Source of the DNA: Candidatus Woesearchaeota archaeon
GTDB lineage: Archaea; Nanobdellota; Nanobdellia; Woesearchaeales; JAAOYA01
Direction of reading: 5' to 3'
Assembly (NCBI GenBank): GCA_018221105.1
Contig: JAAOYA010000010.1
Location: 62,001 to 126,000, forward strand
Length of the DNA: 64,000 nucleotides
Positions 50,907 through 59,227 of this stretch are shown here, piece by piece. Under the pieces are notes generated by a model. The model saw only the letters and a list, made by a program, of their open reading frames with translations. It was not told where the DNA came from and searched no databases. Position numbers and translations under genes: made by a program. Every line of letters begins with the position of its first letter. The stretch's first letter is position 1.

Positions 50907-52801
50907 GTAAAAAAATACTGCTACTTTTTTTTATTGTTTTTTTATTAGCAGTAAATGTATTAGGACTTCAGGAAGAACTGAACGTTACAACTTGTAGCGG
51001 AGCAACTTCTTGTTCGGAAGCGAATTATAATGATAACACTACTAGCATAGGTCATACTATTGCAAAGGCTGGGACAGGTACTAGCGAGTGGTCAAATTTT
51101 CAAGGCGATGTTAGTTCTACATTAGGCGATGTATGGTTTTATTTCAGACATGGTGGAGAAGCAGATGTTGCTAATAATTGGGGCATTGATTTTAAAGATG
51201 TTGCAGGTACAACTACTTATTGTTCGATAAACGATATAGCAATGTCATCATCTGACACTTATGACACAAGAAACACAACCACTGATTGCTCTTGGACAAT
51301 ATCAAGGCTCGATGACCTTAAAATAGAAGTGACAAGCGGGGTCAGTGGAAAGCCAGCAAATGGTTATATCTATTACGCCGACCTTTACATTACATACACA
51401 GGACTACCTTTTGGAATTTTAAATGCTACAATCACAGACCCTACTACTGACATCACTATTGATTCAAACACATCATTTTACTTGAACGCTACTGTTACTT
51501 GTAATGGCGATGTCGGAGCAGTGTGTGGTATTGTTTATGCTTGGGCAAGATACAATACTAGCGGTGTTGAACCAGACACAACAATGCTTTCACACTATTT
51601 CAATGTTTTTAATGATAGTTTTGACCGTGCTGATAGTGCAGACTTAGGTAATGGTTGGGTTGAAACTGATAATGTTGATTGTCTTAATAGTATTGTAGAT
51701 GGCACATATAAAATATATGACCCAAGTGGTGTTGGAACTGGTGAACGAGCTTGTGCTGCTTATCATGAAGATAGTTTTGAGGGGACAGCCCTAAACAATA
51801 TCTCGTTTGATTGGCAGATTGAATCAGCTACTGGTGATGGTGCAGCAAATTATATATTAATTTACAATACTACTGGTGGAACTTATGCTCAATTCATATC
51901 TGATACTGATGGAAATTATTATTGGAACCATAAAGATGGCAGTCTTAATCTTGGTGCTTATACTGTAACAGAATGGGATAGTTTTATTATGCAAAATATT
52001 ACAACAACTGATTATGAATTAATATATGATGGTGTTAGCCAAGGAACTTTAAATTTTACAAGCCCACTAACTGGTGCAATAAGATTTAGACATTCATCAG
52101 CAGGCGGAAGAGAAGGTGTATCATACTTAGACAATTTGTCAATTACATCAGTTAACATGTCCTTTGTTTCACCTCTTTATACAATTTATAACGAAAACCC
52201 ACTATCAAAAATTCTTAATCAAGGTGATGAGTGGAACATTTCATGGCTTGTTAATTACACTGGAACACAAGCATACTATGTTGATGTATTGTTCAATAGT
52301 TCTTACGGTAGTGCAAGTATTCCTGATAATGATACCAATAACAGAAAAATAAACCCGACTGGAGGTGCACCGCCTGCCGATATTAGTTTTACATTAACAT
52401 ATCCTAATAGTGGTTGTTCAGAAGGAAACGGTTGTACTACCGCAAGTTGTACTGCTTGTACTTACTGCCACATAAATTTTTCAACTTTATACGACTCCAA
52501 CGTATCGTGTGTTGGTCAAAATAGCACTGTTCCTTTTTGGATTTATACAAATACAGGGGATGTTAGTATGGATATCGTTTGGGAGTGGAACGAAACAATA
52601 GATAGTGCTTTAACGCTAAAATATGACACTGATAATAATCCAACTGGGGCGACTATTGTTCCCGACCCGCCAACAACTGTTAATATTGCACTAGCCCTTG
52701 CTCAAGGGAATAATCAAAGTATTTGGGGATGGGGCGACCTTACGGTTGGCGTTGCGGGAAATTATACTTACAAAATCGATGCGACGAGTTCGCAAAGTTA
52801 A
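50903..52801 (+). CDS. Large secreted protein with concanavalin-like (LamG/lectin-type) region
   Basis: ATG 50903 gives a 632-aa protein with a signal peptide (MSKKILLLFFIVFLLAVNVLG). A central segment beginning DSFDRADSADLGNGW (about 247-261) through ...YLDNLSI is typical of concanavalin-like lectin/glucanase folds that bind glycans. The N-terminal 160 residues and the Cys-rich C-terminal part (TTASCTACTYC) are unassigned; many N-x-S/T sequons are present. No anchor at the C-terminus. It probably lets the element's particle or host cell adhere to surface sugars. Confidence 0.65.
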   Translation: MSKKILLLFFIVFLLAVNVLGLQEELNVTTCSGATSCSEANYNDNTTSIGHTIAKAGTGTSEWSNFQGDVSSTLGDVWFYFRHGGEADVANNWGIDFKDVAGTTTYCSINDIAMSSSDTYDTRNTTTDCSWTISRLDDLKIEVTSGVSGKPANGYIYYADLYITYTGLPFGILNATITDPTTDITIDSNTSFYLNATVTCNGDVGAVCGIVYAWARYNTSGVEPDTTMLSHYFNVFNDSFDRADSADLGNGWVETDNVDCLNSIVDGTYKIYDPSGVGTGERACAAYHEDSFEGTALNNISFDWQIESATGDGAANYILIYNTTGGTYAQFISDTDGNYYWNHKDGSLNLGAYTVTEWDSFIMQNITTTDYELIYDGVSQGTLNFTSPLTGAIRFRHSSAGGREGVSYLDNLSITSVNMSFVSPLYTIYNENPLSKILNQGDEWNISWLVNYTGTQAYYVDVLFNSSYGSASIPDNDTNNRKINPTGGAPPADISFTLTYPNSGCSEGNGCTTASCTACTYCHINFSTLYDSNVSCVGQNSTVPFWIYTNTGDVSMDIVWEWNETIDSALTLKYDTDNNPTGATIVPDPPTTVNIALALAQGNNQSIWGWGDLTVGVAGNYTYKIDATSSQS

Positions 52802-52825
52802 AAAAATAAAACGAGGTAAAAAAAC

Positions 52826-53506
52826 ATGGAAAGACAAAAAAGTTATTGTAAATGTGTGCATATGGACTATTGTAATTTTTGTAAAATTAAAATATCAGAA
52901 GAATCGATAACAAAAGGATATTGTGTAGCCTGTGGTGAAGTACCGTACATCATAACGGGAGAAAAGTGTCCAGTGTGTTTTGATGTGTCATATCTTAATC
53001 AAATAACTAAAGAGATAGCAGGTTGTAGATGTGAAAGAGATATCGGTAATGAAATAACAGATGTAGAGATTAGAAGAAAAGCCTACAAAAAATTTGAAGA
53101 AGAAGATGCCAGATACATTCTAAAGTGTCTTAAGTTAGATGAAAAAGAGATAAAACAACGTTTAGAAAACTTGAAGAAAGTACAAGTAGAAAGAGAAAAA
53201 ACAAAAGAAGAGTACATAGGTTTTATCTTCGGTTTATCAAAAGTCGCAATTGAAAGTTATGACAAGGCGAAGGAAACACTAGAAAATGAGCACTTAGTGG
53301 AATTAACAAGTTCGGAAGTAATTAATGAGATGGCTCTGCGCACTACATTTAGTCAAAACAATCCTTTGAACAAAATAATGCCACAACTTGAGATTATTAT
53401 AGAGAGAAATAAATGGAGCTGGGAGCAATTCAGTAGGAAAATAATAAATTGGTTCGATGATTGGGGCGACCTTGAAGAAACCCTAAGAAAAAAAGCATTT
53501 GATTAA
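52826..53506 (+). CDS. Zinc-ribbon protein with helical C-terminus
   Basis: This 226-aa protein opens with at least four Cys pairs in its first 75 residues (YCKC, YCNFC, YCVACG, KCPVC, GCRCE), forming two or more zinc knuckles or ribbons. A long charged helical part follows, ending in IINWFDDWGDLEETL. It is the first of three tightly packed genes with the winged-helix-like pair downstream. A nucleic-acid-binding or adaptor role is likely; no family recognised. Confidence 0.55.
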   Translation: MERQKSYCKCVHMDYCNFCKIKISEESITKGYCVACGEVPYIITGEKCPVCFDVSYLNQITKEIAGCRCERDIGNEITDVEIRRKAYKKFEEEDARYILKCLKLDEKEIKQRLENLKKVQVEREKTKEEYIGFIFGLSKVAIESYDKAKETLENEHLVELTSSEVINEMALRTTFSQNNPLNKIMPQLEIIIERNKWSWEQFSRKIINWFDDWGDLEETLRKKAFD

Positions 53507-53507
53507 G

Positions 53508-53831
53508 ATGTCAAATTATAATAAACTCAAACTTGATCTGGGAGATGAATCTTTCATTATTCTAGATTACAGAGAGGCTATGACTTTGCTTTCAATTATT
53601 GAAGCGATGAAACAATTTCATAGATGGGGAAAGAAGCATTATACCATAAAACAACTGGCTAAAAAAACTCGTGAGGTCAGAAAAAACCCTTACGTGACAA
53701 AAGAAATAATCATAAGAATGATAAAATGGCTAATCGGCAGACACTTGCATATCATTCAAGTTAACAAATATAGATTTATATTTCCCACTAAGGACTTTAT
53801 TAAAAATAATTTGGAGGAAAAAAACAAATGA
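53508..53831 (+). CDS. Winged-helix-like element protein A (tandem paralogue)
   Basis: ATG 53508 (MSNYNKLKLDLGDESFI) follows the preceding stop by 1 bp. The 107-aa protein has an (I/Y)-x-LD-x-RE motif, two helices (YTIKQLAKKTREVRK; KEIIIRMIKWLIG) and a strand-helix end FIFPTKDFIKNNL. The layout is shared with the next gene, so they arose by duplication. A winged-helix DNA-binding fold is inferred from the helix-helix-wing order. Confidence 0.5.
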   Translation: MSNYNKLKLDLGDESFIILDYREAMTLLSIIEAMKQFHRWGKKHYTIKQLAKKTREVRKNPYVTKEIIIRMIKWLIGRHLHIIQVNKYRFIFPTKDFIKNNLEEKNK

Positions 53832-54193
53832 CTGAAGAAAAAAAAGTAAAAAGGTATAAAATTTCATTTGGCAAAAGAGATTACATTTACTTGGACAAAA
53901 GAGAAAAGGCAGCCTGGAATTTATTGTTAGCGACAATGTATATACTGTATAAAAAAGAAATAGAACGCTATTCAATGACTAGATTGCTCAAAACAGCTTA
54001 TAAATTAAGGGATAAAGAAACTGAGTATTACATGACAGAAACAAGACTTCGGCGTTTAGTACCATATCTTGTTGTACAAAGACCTCGCCTTTTACACATT
54101 CGCCAGAGGGGAAATTTTCGACTTTTAAGACCTTCAAAATACTATATAGAAGAACACATAGGTAAAAAAACTAAAAAGGTAACCCCTAGCTAA
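53828..54193 (+). CDS. Winged-helix-like element protein B (tandem paralogue)
   Basis: This 121-aa protein overlaps gene A by 4 bp (ATGA). It aligns with A across YLDKREKAAWNLL, MTRLLKTAYKLRDKE, TRLRRLVPYLV and FRLLRPSKYYIEEHI, but with low identity, so the duplication is old. It is more basic than A. The pair could form a heterodimeric regulator or a replication accessory. It is followed by a 259-bp gene-free stretch. Confidence 0.5.
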   Translation: MTEEKKVKRYKISFGKRDYIYLDKREKAAWNLLLATMYILYKKEIERYSMTRLLKTAYKLRDKETEYYMTETRLRRLVPYLVVQRPRLLHIRQRGNFRLLRPSKYYIEEHIGKKTKKVTPS

Positions 54194-54452
54194 CCCCTTA
54201 ACTATATTAGTAATCAGAAGAAGAACTTTAAGCCCTATACTACCTTTAAAAAACTAAATCCTTTATCACCTAAATTAAATTTATAAATTCATCCTTTTGC
54301 GGGTTTAGTTTTCAAGTTAAGAAATTAGCGACAGCTACACTAGAATAATGGGACTGCTATAGTCCCAGAACGTTATAAACGAAAACTCAATCAATTTCCA
54401 AAGACCTGAGCAAGTCTAAAAAGGGCTTCAAGAAACCGAAAGGGGAATAGTA
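54194..54452 (+). promoter_or_regulatory. Promoter and long structured leader of the helicase operon
   Basis: No gene is seen. A TATA box TTTATAAAT (54280-54288) should start transcription near 54310-54315, giving a leader of about 140 nt. The leader contains a hairpin GGGACT-GCTAT-AGTCCC (54350-54366) and smaller ones (CGTT-ATA-AACG just after; GAC...GTC near 54405). GGGG lies about 8 nt before the ATG at 54453. The long leader is unusual for this mostly leaderless genome and may be a control region or small RNA. Confidence 0.5.
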
Positions 54453-54662
54453 ATGAAAAACGATTTGAATATCTACAAAAGAAAACTTGTAATCGTAATA
54501 TATCACGAGAACCCTAATTCTAAAGCCCTTACATTAAAAGGGTACTGTTTCGAGACATCTAACGAGTTCATATATCTAAAATCTGGCGGTGGCATTGTTA
54601 CTTCTATCAAAAAAGAATGGATTAGAAAAATAAAAACAAAGGAAGGTGACACAAATGGGTAG
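54453..54662 (+). CDS. Small hypothetical protein upstream of the helicase
   Basis: This 69-aa protein (MKNDLNIYKRKLVIVIYHEN...) has alternating beta strands ending in a basic helix (KKEWIRKIKTKEGD), looking like a small SH3/OB-like barrel. It overlaps the helicase start by 8 bp (start 54655), so the two are translationally coupled. It may be a helicase partner; function unknown. Confidence 0.5.
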   Translation: MKNDLNIYKRKLVIVIYHENPNSKALTLKGYCFETSNEFIYLKSGGGIVTSIKKEWIRKIKTKEGDTNG

Positions 54663-56943
54663 ACCGCCTTCTATTGATTACAGGGATAAAATAGCGAAAG
54701 AGATGTTATTAAATTACAGTGGAAAACATATCAAAACCTTAAAAGTGCCAAAAGTGGGAGTGACTACAAGTCTTGTAAAAAATAGTATTGAACTTAATCA
54801 ACGGATAGTATTGGTATCGCCAACTAAAGAAATACTTGAAAAAACAGAAAGGGTTGTCAATGAATTATTAGGTAAAAAAGTAAAATCAATGTATATTCAT
54901 CCAAATCTTGGCAATATTAAATTAATAAAAGATGAAGATGACTATGATTTAGATTATAATGAACTCAAAAAAAGTTTATGTAAGATAAAAGTAAGTAAAG
55001 TTCTTAGAAATGGTTTAAAGTTTTCACGTTTGTTAAAAGAAGGCAAAAAGGAAGAATGTGATAAATTAAAAAAACTACATCATTTAGAGCCTATTCCACA
55101 AAATTGTAAAACTTGTAAAGAAGACTGTAAGCTAAATCAAATTGTGGAAGCAAAAAACAACGAGGAAAAAATCGATGTTATCTTAATCACATATCAAAAA
55201 CTCGATAATTTATTAAGCACTAACAATAAAAAGTTACAAGAAGTGCTAGAATTAATATTCACTTCTGATAATATAATACTGGACGAGTTCACAACTAGCG
55301 TAACTAAAACTGATGAAGGAATAAAACTACTTGAGCAACCTAAAGCATTTGATAAAACATATAATCTAATTAGTGAAGCTGTAGAACAATTTAAAGATGA
55401 AATAGGTTTAATGTTAGATGAAGATATTAAAAATAATAATGCGCTAGGCGAGTTCTTACCAACAATTTGGTATCTGATAAGCGAAGTAATAAATTTCTTG
55501 CAAGATTTAGAAATAGAAAAACATGATACCTTTTTAGAAAAAATAAAAGAAAAAATAACAGATGAAGAAGAAAGTAAAAAAGTAAAAACAGAACTATACG
55601 AACAAGGAATGGCTTATCTGGTCAAAATAATAAAGAATCCCTTTTATGAAACTTATAGAATAATCCAAACAAAGAATAAGGGCTGGTCTTTCTTCAAATT
55701 CTATGAACTTTATTTTAATAAAGGAAAAAATGTTGAATTACTAGAAACACTCTATAATCTGCTCGATTATGAATATTTTATCATTGAAAAAGCGAACAGT
55801 GAGTACACAATAAAAGATATTAACACTGGATATAGAGACTTTCTTTTTAATCTACAACTAAATTTTAATGGTCAAGACCAATTATTAGCAATAGTAGATG
55901 CTGGCATGCCTAAATCTTTAGAGTTCTTAAACAAATTTAAAGAAATAGAAGATTATGAAGTTGGTGACCCGAAAAATACACAAAAGATGATTATGCTTGT
56001 TTGCGACGACATTGACATCAAAAGTGAAGTTGGTTTTATCAAAAAACGTGGGCGACAAGAAAATATAATAGATGTGCTAACCAACTGGGCAACCATACAC
56101 AAGAATAAAAAAGGTGCGCTAATAACAAAAACAGGTTACGAGGAAGTCCCCACTGGTCATTCCCCGTTTAAGATTGCTCAAGTTATAGGTAAATGGTTTA
56201 AAGAGGGTAGAATATCAAGAGAGTCTTTCATTCATTACTATTTCCGTGATATTTATAATCGTGGTACAGATTTTCCTTTTGAGAAACAATCAATTTTCAG
56301 TATGGGTCTTCCTTACCCACCAACTAATATTTATTTTAATAAAGCTATTGTTAAGAGGGATAAAGAAGGATTAGAACTGGTCAATAGATATGGGTCGTCT
56401 GACTTATTCAGAGACTTATTAAAGGACTCAGAAAGCGATATTGAAGATTTAGAGTTAATACCTACCCTAAATAAAATATTATACGATGATAACGTTTCAA
56501 GTAGTTTTAATAATTACATTTTAAGAAACAAAACAGAACGTGGTAATAAACGATTAACCAACTTTTGCCTTCTAACAAAGTATGATGATGTCATTAAATG
56601 CCTAAAGAATGGTTATGATAAATATCCAATGCCTGTGGTTATTAAAGGATACTCGCAAGGAGACTGTTATAAAGACGTATTAATGTATGAACGTCTTTTC
56701 CAAAAATACGGCGATGTCTTAAACCCTCAACATATTCCCTTACTTGCCCGTATTATCAGAAGAGTTAATGAAAAGAAAAAAGAAAGTGTTAACCTTTTTC
56801 ATATTAAAGCGGTCAAGAGAAAAAGTTTAGAAAGTGAAGAAGAGACCGAACTAATAAAAGAAGTGTTCAATAGTGAAGTAAATCTTCAAATACTTAAAGC
56901 AGAACTTAAAGAAAAGTACTTTAATTTAAGAATAAAATTTTAA
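54655..56943 (+). CDS. Divergent XPD/Rad3-like SF2 helicase with altered Walker A
   Basis: ATG 54655 (MGRPPSIDYRDKI) gives 762 aa. Motif I is degenerate: KVGVTTSLV (GVTTS at 35-39) with Thr where the invariant Walker A Lys should be. Cysteines 135, 151, 154 and 158 lie between motifs I and II, as the four Fe-S ligands do in XPD. Motif II reads ILDEF (Asp210-Glu211). Later, NRGTDFP...SMGLPYPPTN (near 536-558) and ARIIRRVNEKK (near 698) match the XPD/DinG motifs V-VI (DFPGE, GLPYPP, R-x-x-R). It is probably the element's replication or transfer motor, or a helicase relative that has lost ATP hydrolysis. Confidence 0.65.
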   Translation: MGRPPSIDYRDKIAKEMLLNYSGKHIKTLKVPKVGVTTSLVKNSIELNQRIVLVSPTKEILEKTERVVNELLGKKVKSMYIHPNLGNIKLIKDEDDYDLDYNELKKSLCKIKVSKVLRNGLKFSRLLKEGKKEECDKLKKLHHLEPIPQNCKTCKEDCKLNQIVEAKNNEEKIDVILITYQKLDNLLSTNNKKLQEVLELIFTSDNIILDEFTTSVTKTDEGIKLLEQPKAFDKTYNLISEAVEQFKDEIGLMLDEDIKNNNALGEFLPTIWYLISEVINFLQDLEIEKHDTFLEKIKEKITDEEESKKVKTELYEQGMAYLVKIIKNPFYETYRIIQTKNKGWSFFKFYELYFNKGKNVELLETLYNLLDYEYFIIEKANSEYTIKDINTGYRDFLFNLQLNFNGQDQLLAIVDAGMPKSLEFLNKFKEIEDYEVGDPKNTQKMIMLVCDDIDIKSEVGFIKKRGRQENIIDVLTNWATIHKNKKGALITKTGYEEVPTGHSPFKIAQVIGKWFKEGRISRESFIHYYFRDIYNRGTDFPFEKQSIFSMGLPYPPTNIYFNKAIVKRDKEGLELVNRYGSSDLFRDLLKDSESDIEDLELIPTLNKILYDDNVSSSFNNYILRNKTERGNKRLTNFCLLTKYDDVIKCLKNGYDKYPMPVVIKGYSQGDCYKDVLMYERLFQKYGDVLNPQHIPLLARIIRRVNEKKKESVNLFHIKAVKRKSLESEEETELIKEVFNSEVNLQILKAELKEKYFNLRIKF

Positions 56944-56947
56944 TTTT

Positions 56948-57153
56948 CCCGAATTTCAGGTAGCGTTTTATGGAGACTATTCCAATAATATTAATTGTAC
57001 TGTTTACAAGCCCCGACTACCAAATCGTCTAATAGGATTTTAAGATGTTTATTACATGTATATTTAATAGACGATTTGGTAGTCCGTACTTTACGGGGTT
57101 TTCAGTTACATGAAACTCTAATACAATCTATAAAAAGCGGGCTGAAATTCGGG
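56948..57153. repeat. 206-nt nested inverted-repeat structure downstream of the helicase
   Basis: Three nested pairings fold this region. The outer is CCCGAATTTCAG (56948-56959) with CTGAAATTCGGG (57142-57153), 12 bp perfect. The middle is AAGCCCC (57008-57014) with GGGGTTT (57095-57101). The inner is the 17-bp perfect GACTACCAAATCGTCTA (57015-57031) with TAGACGATTTGGTAGTC (57068-57084), around a 36-nt AT-rich loop. It begins 5 nt after the helicase stop. It could be a replication origin, a structured RNA or a strong transcript terminator. The 65-aa frame across it (56995-57192) is probably not coding. Confidence 0.75.
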
Positions 57154-57514
57154 AAAAACGTCTCTTTAAAAAATTTCAGAATTTACGAATAATCGCAATA
57201 TAACTATTAAAACATTTACTCGGTACAGAAACCAAGTCTCATAAAACTCTGTTTTTGCTTTCTTAACAGCTTTTTCTTTATCCTCTCGCCCTAACAGCAT
57301 AGTATAATTTCCCGTTTAACCCCGCCTAAAAGACCCGAAAAGACCATCTGGAACTTTCGAAATAAGGGGTCAGGAGTAAAACGAGGCAAGCGTATAACGA
57401 GAATTGACCAGAACTTCCTACGTCCTGCGCAGAAGGTTGAGGAGCGTCAGCGACGAAAGACAGAGCGAAGCGAGGGCATGTAGAGTATGCCTTTCAAGAA
57501 AATTTTAAAAAGTG
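57154..57514. other. GC-richer gene-free stretch
   Basis: About 360 bp without a credible gene. The segment 57315-57490 is clearly richer in G/C than its surroundings and holds a GACCC (57332-57336) / GGGTC (57367-57371) hairpin, CTGCGCAG inside a larger CTTC...GAAG hairpin near 57415-57435, and purine-rich GAGCGAAGCGAG. It could be an RNA gene, an origin or a transfer site. No known RNA family was recognised. Confidence 0.4.
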
Positions 57515-57883
57515 TCAAATAGAAAATAGTTTAACTACTACAACGGATAATTGAATTACAAATCCTAATAAAATTAGAAATAAGCCTTGTGAATTTTGAA
57601 GATTAAGAAGGTGGCTCAATCTTCTTTTAGAAAGGTCTTGTGTTTTTATCCTGCCCACTTTTTCTCCTCGTTTTAAACCATTTAGTTGTCTTCTTATTTT
57701 TTGTTTTGCTAATTCAAAATATCGCATTGTCTTTTTATCTTGTGCTAAAAGCCAAACCCCTAAAATATCAATTGACAACCCGATTGCTAATGTTAACAAT
57801 AATAGTTTTTCAGTGTTGTAAATTTTAAGAACTACACTTAACAAAAAGAATACTAAAAGTAGAACTATATTACTTTTTTTCAT
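57515..57883 (-). CDS. Small membrane protein
   Basis: ATG 57883 (MKKSNIVLLLVFFLLS) is chosen because AATATTTAAATT (about 57903-57913) lies 20-30 nt upstream. The 122-aa product has two N-terminal hydrophobic segments, a basic cytosolic loop (KQKIRRQLNGLKRGEKVGRIK) and a C-terminal segment. No family recognised. It is leftward like most genes from here to the window end. Confidence 0.5.
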   Translation of the reverse strand: MKKSNIVLLLVFFLLSVVLKIYNTEKLLLLTLAIGLSIDILGVWLLAQDKKTMRYFELAKQKIRRQLNGLKRGEKVGRIKTQDLSKRRLSHLLNLQNSQGLFLILLGFVIQLSVVVVKLFSI

Positions 57884-57919
57884 AAACCTCATCTAGTTGT
57901 TCTTAATTTAAATATTTTT

Positions 57920-58819
57920 TTAATCATATAACAATTTATGAATATCTTTTAATTTTCTTCGATTTTCATAAATAAAATTTTTAAGTTCTTTGACTTTTAC
58001 TATCTCAATAAGAGCGTCTTTACTTGTTGTATATAAATCACCAATAAATTTAAAACAATTTTCAAGAGAATGATAATAAATATCACGGGCTTTTTCTCCG
58101 CTATAAATATGATCAACTTTAAAGAAAGTTTTATTTATGTTATAATCATATACTTTGTATATATGTTTCAAACGAATCAAATCTCTTCTTAAATCACTAT
58201 ATTCAAGTTTTTTAAAACTATTGAATTTTATAAAAAGTGTATTTAAGGTGTCTACTTCAATCGGAAAGGTATGTATAGTTCCAACAAAATAATCGTGAAA
58301 ATCATTATTTTTTCTCTTCAAAGAAATTCTTAGTTTTTTCCAATTTTCAATAAATTCTTTATAAATTTTGTAATCAAAAGGTTGTTCGGTAATTCGTTTT
58401 TTGTAGTCATTAAAAAAATCTAACATAACTTTTTTTTCTTTATTTGAGAGACTTTTATCATCATTAACCCTCTTTATACTCTCTTCAATATTGGTCGGTG
58501 TTCTACTTCTAAAAGAATTTGCAACAGTTCCTAAATTATATTCTAAATCAAATATAAAATTTTTAAATAATTCCAATTGTTGATTGAATTTTTCTTTTTC
58601 AAATCTAAACTGCTCTAGTAAAAAAATGGTATAGACTATTAAAATTGTAAAAACAGAAGTGAAAACTCCAGCGTAAAAGTTATTTACTTGGTTTTCTAAA
58701 GCTAAATTATAAAAGTGAAATGTAATTATTATTAAAATCAAATAAATCATTATATTGAAATAATTTCTATAAAACCATTTTTCAACATTACAAAAATGCT
58801 TACTAATTATACACTCCAT
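57920..58819 (-). CDS. Two-TM protein with large helical cytosolic domain
   Basis: ATG 58819 (MECIISKHFCNV) is preferred because TTTATATATACG (about 58842-58853) lies 25-30 nt upstream. The 299-aa protein has two N-terminal transmembrane helices (IMIYLILIIITFHFY; VFTSVFTILIVYTIFLL), then a coiled coil and an all-helical domain of about 200 aa. The shape recalls two-TM abortive-infection or sensor proteins, but only by layout. Function unknown. Confidence 0.5.
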   Translation of the reverse strand: MECIISKHFCNVEKWFYRNYFNIMIYLILIIITFHFYNLALENQVNNFYAGVFTSVFTILIVYTIFLLEQFRFEKEKFNQQLELFKNFIFDLEYNLGTVANSFRSRTPTNIEESIKRVNDDKSLSNKEKKVMLDFFNDYKKRITEQPFDYKIYKEFIENWKKLRISLKRKNNDFHDYFVGTIHTFPIEVDTLNTLFIKFNSFKKLEYSDLRRDLIRLKHIYKVYDYNINKTFFKVDHIYSGEKARDIYYHSLENCFKFIGDLYTTSKDALIEIVKVKELKNFIYENRRKLKDIHKLLYD

Positions 58820-58883
58820 ATTACGTACTATAAAAAATAACGTATATATAAACAATGTTATTAAACAATATAAAAATAATTAT

Positions 58884-59144
58884 TCAAATTTCATACCTTA
58901 ATACTTCTTTGCCCAATTTCGTAATCATATACGCTTTGTAAGACCCTTTGCTAGGGGTCAAGCACTCTATTAATTTTTCTTTTTCTAATTGATAGACTGC
59001 TTTAGAAATATCTTGTTGTTTTCGTTTCATCTTTTTTGCTATCTCGGATTGTAGCAACGGACTTTTCTTATCAAGTGTTTTTAGAATGCCGTGACGAATT
59101 TTACTAGTAATGACCAAACCGTATAGTTCCTTAATTTGCCTCAT
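58884..59144 (-). CDS. Winged-helix transcriptional regulator
   Basis: This 86-aa protein is a MarR/ArsR-like winged helix: RHGILKTLDKKSPLLQSEIAKKM as helix-turn-helix and VYQLEKEKLIECLTPSKGSYKAYMIT as recognition helix plus wing. TTTAAATA (59159-59166) lies 15-22 nt upstream, so it is leaderless. It may control the divergent lipoprotein gene or the two-TM gene beside it. Confidence 0.75.
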   Translation of the reverse strand: MRQIKELYGLVITSKIRHGILKTLDKKSPLLQSEIAKKMKRKQQDISKAVYQLEKEKLIECLTPSKGSYKAYMITKLGKEVLRYEI

Positions 59145-59227
59145 ATTGTTAGGTAATATTTAAATATAAGATTAAATAATAAAACCTTAAGGTTACCGTA
59201 GACTACCATATAATGAGGGGCGGAAAA

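Noticed and set aside
56995..57192. 65-aa ORF in the inverted-repeat region
   Set aside because: Its codons follow the palindromic stems, it has no ribosome-binding site or TATA spacing, and the protein is low-complexity; the structure explains the sequence better.
57270..57300. Short match TCTCGCC to the tRNA-Thr 3' end as an attR
   Set aside because: Only about 7-8 nt match and the flanks differ, which is expected by chance.
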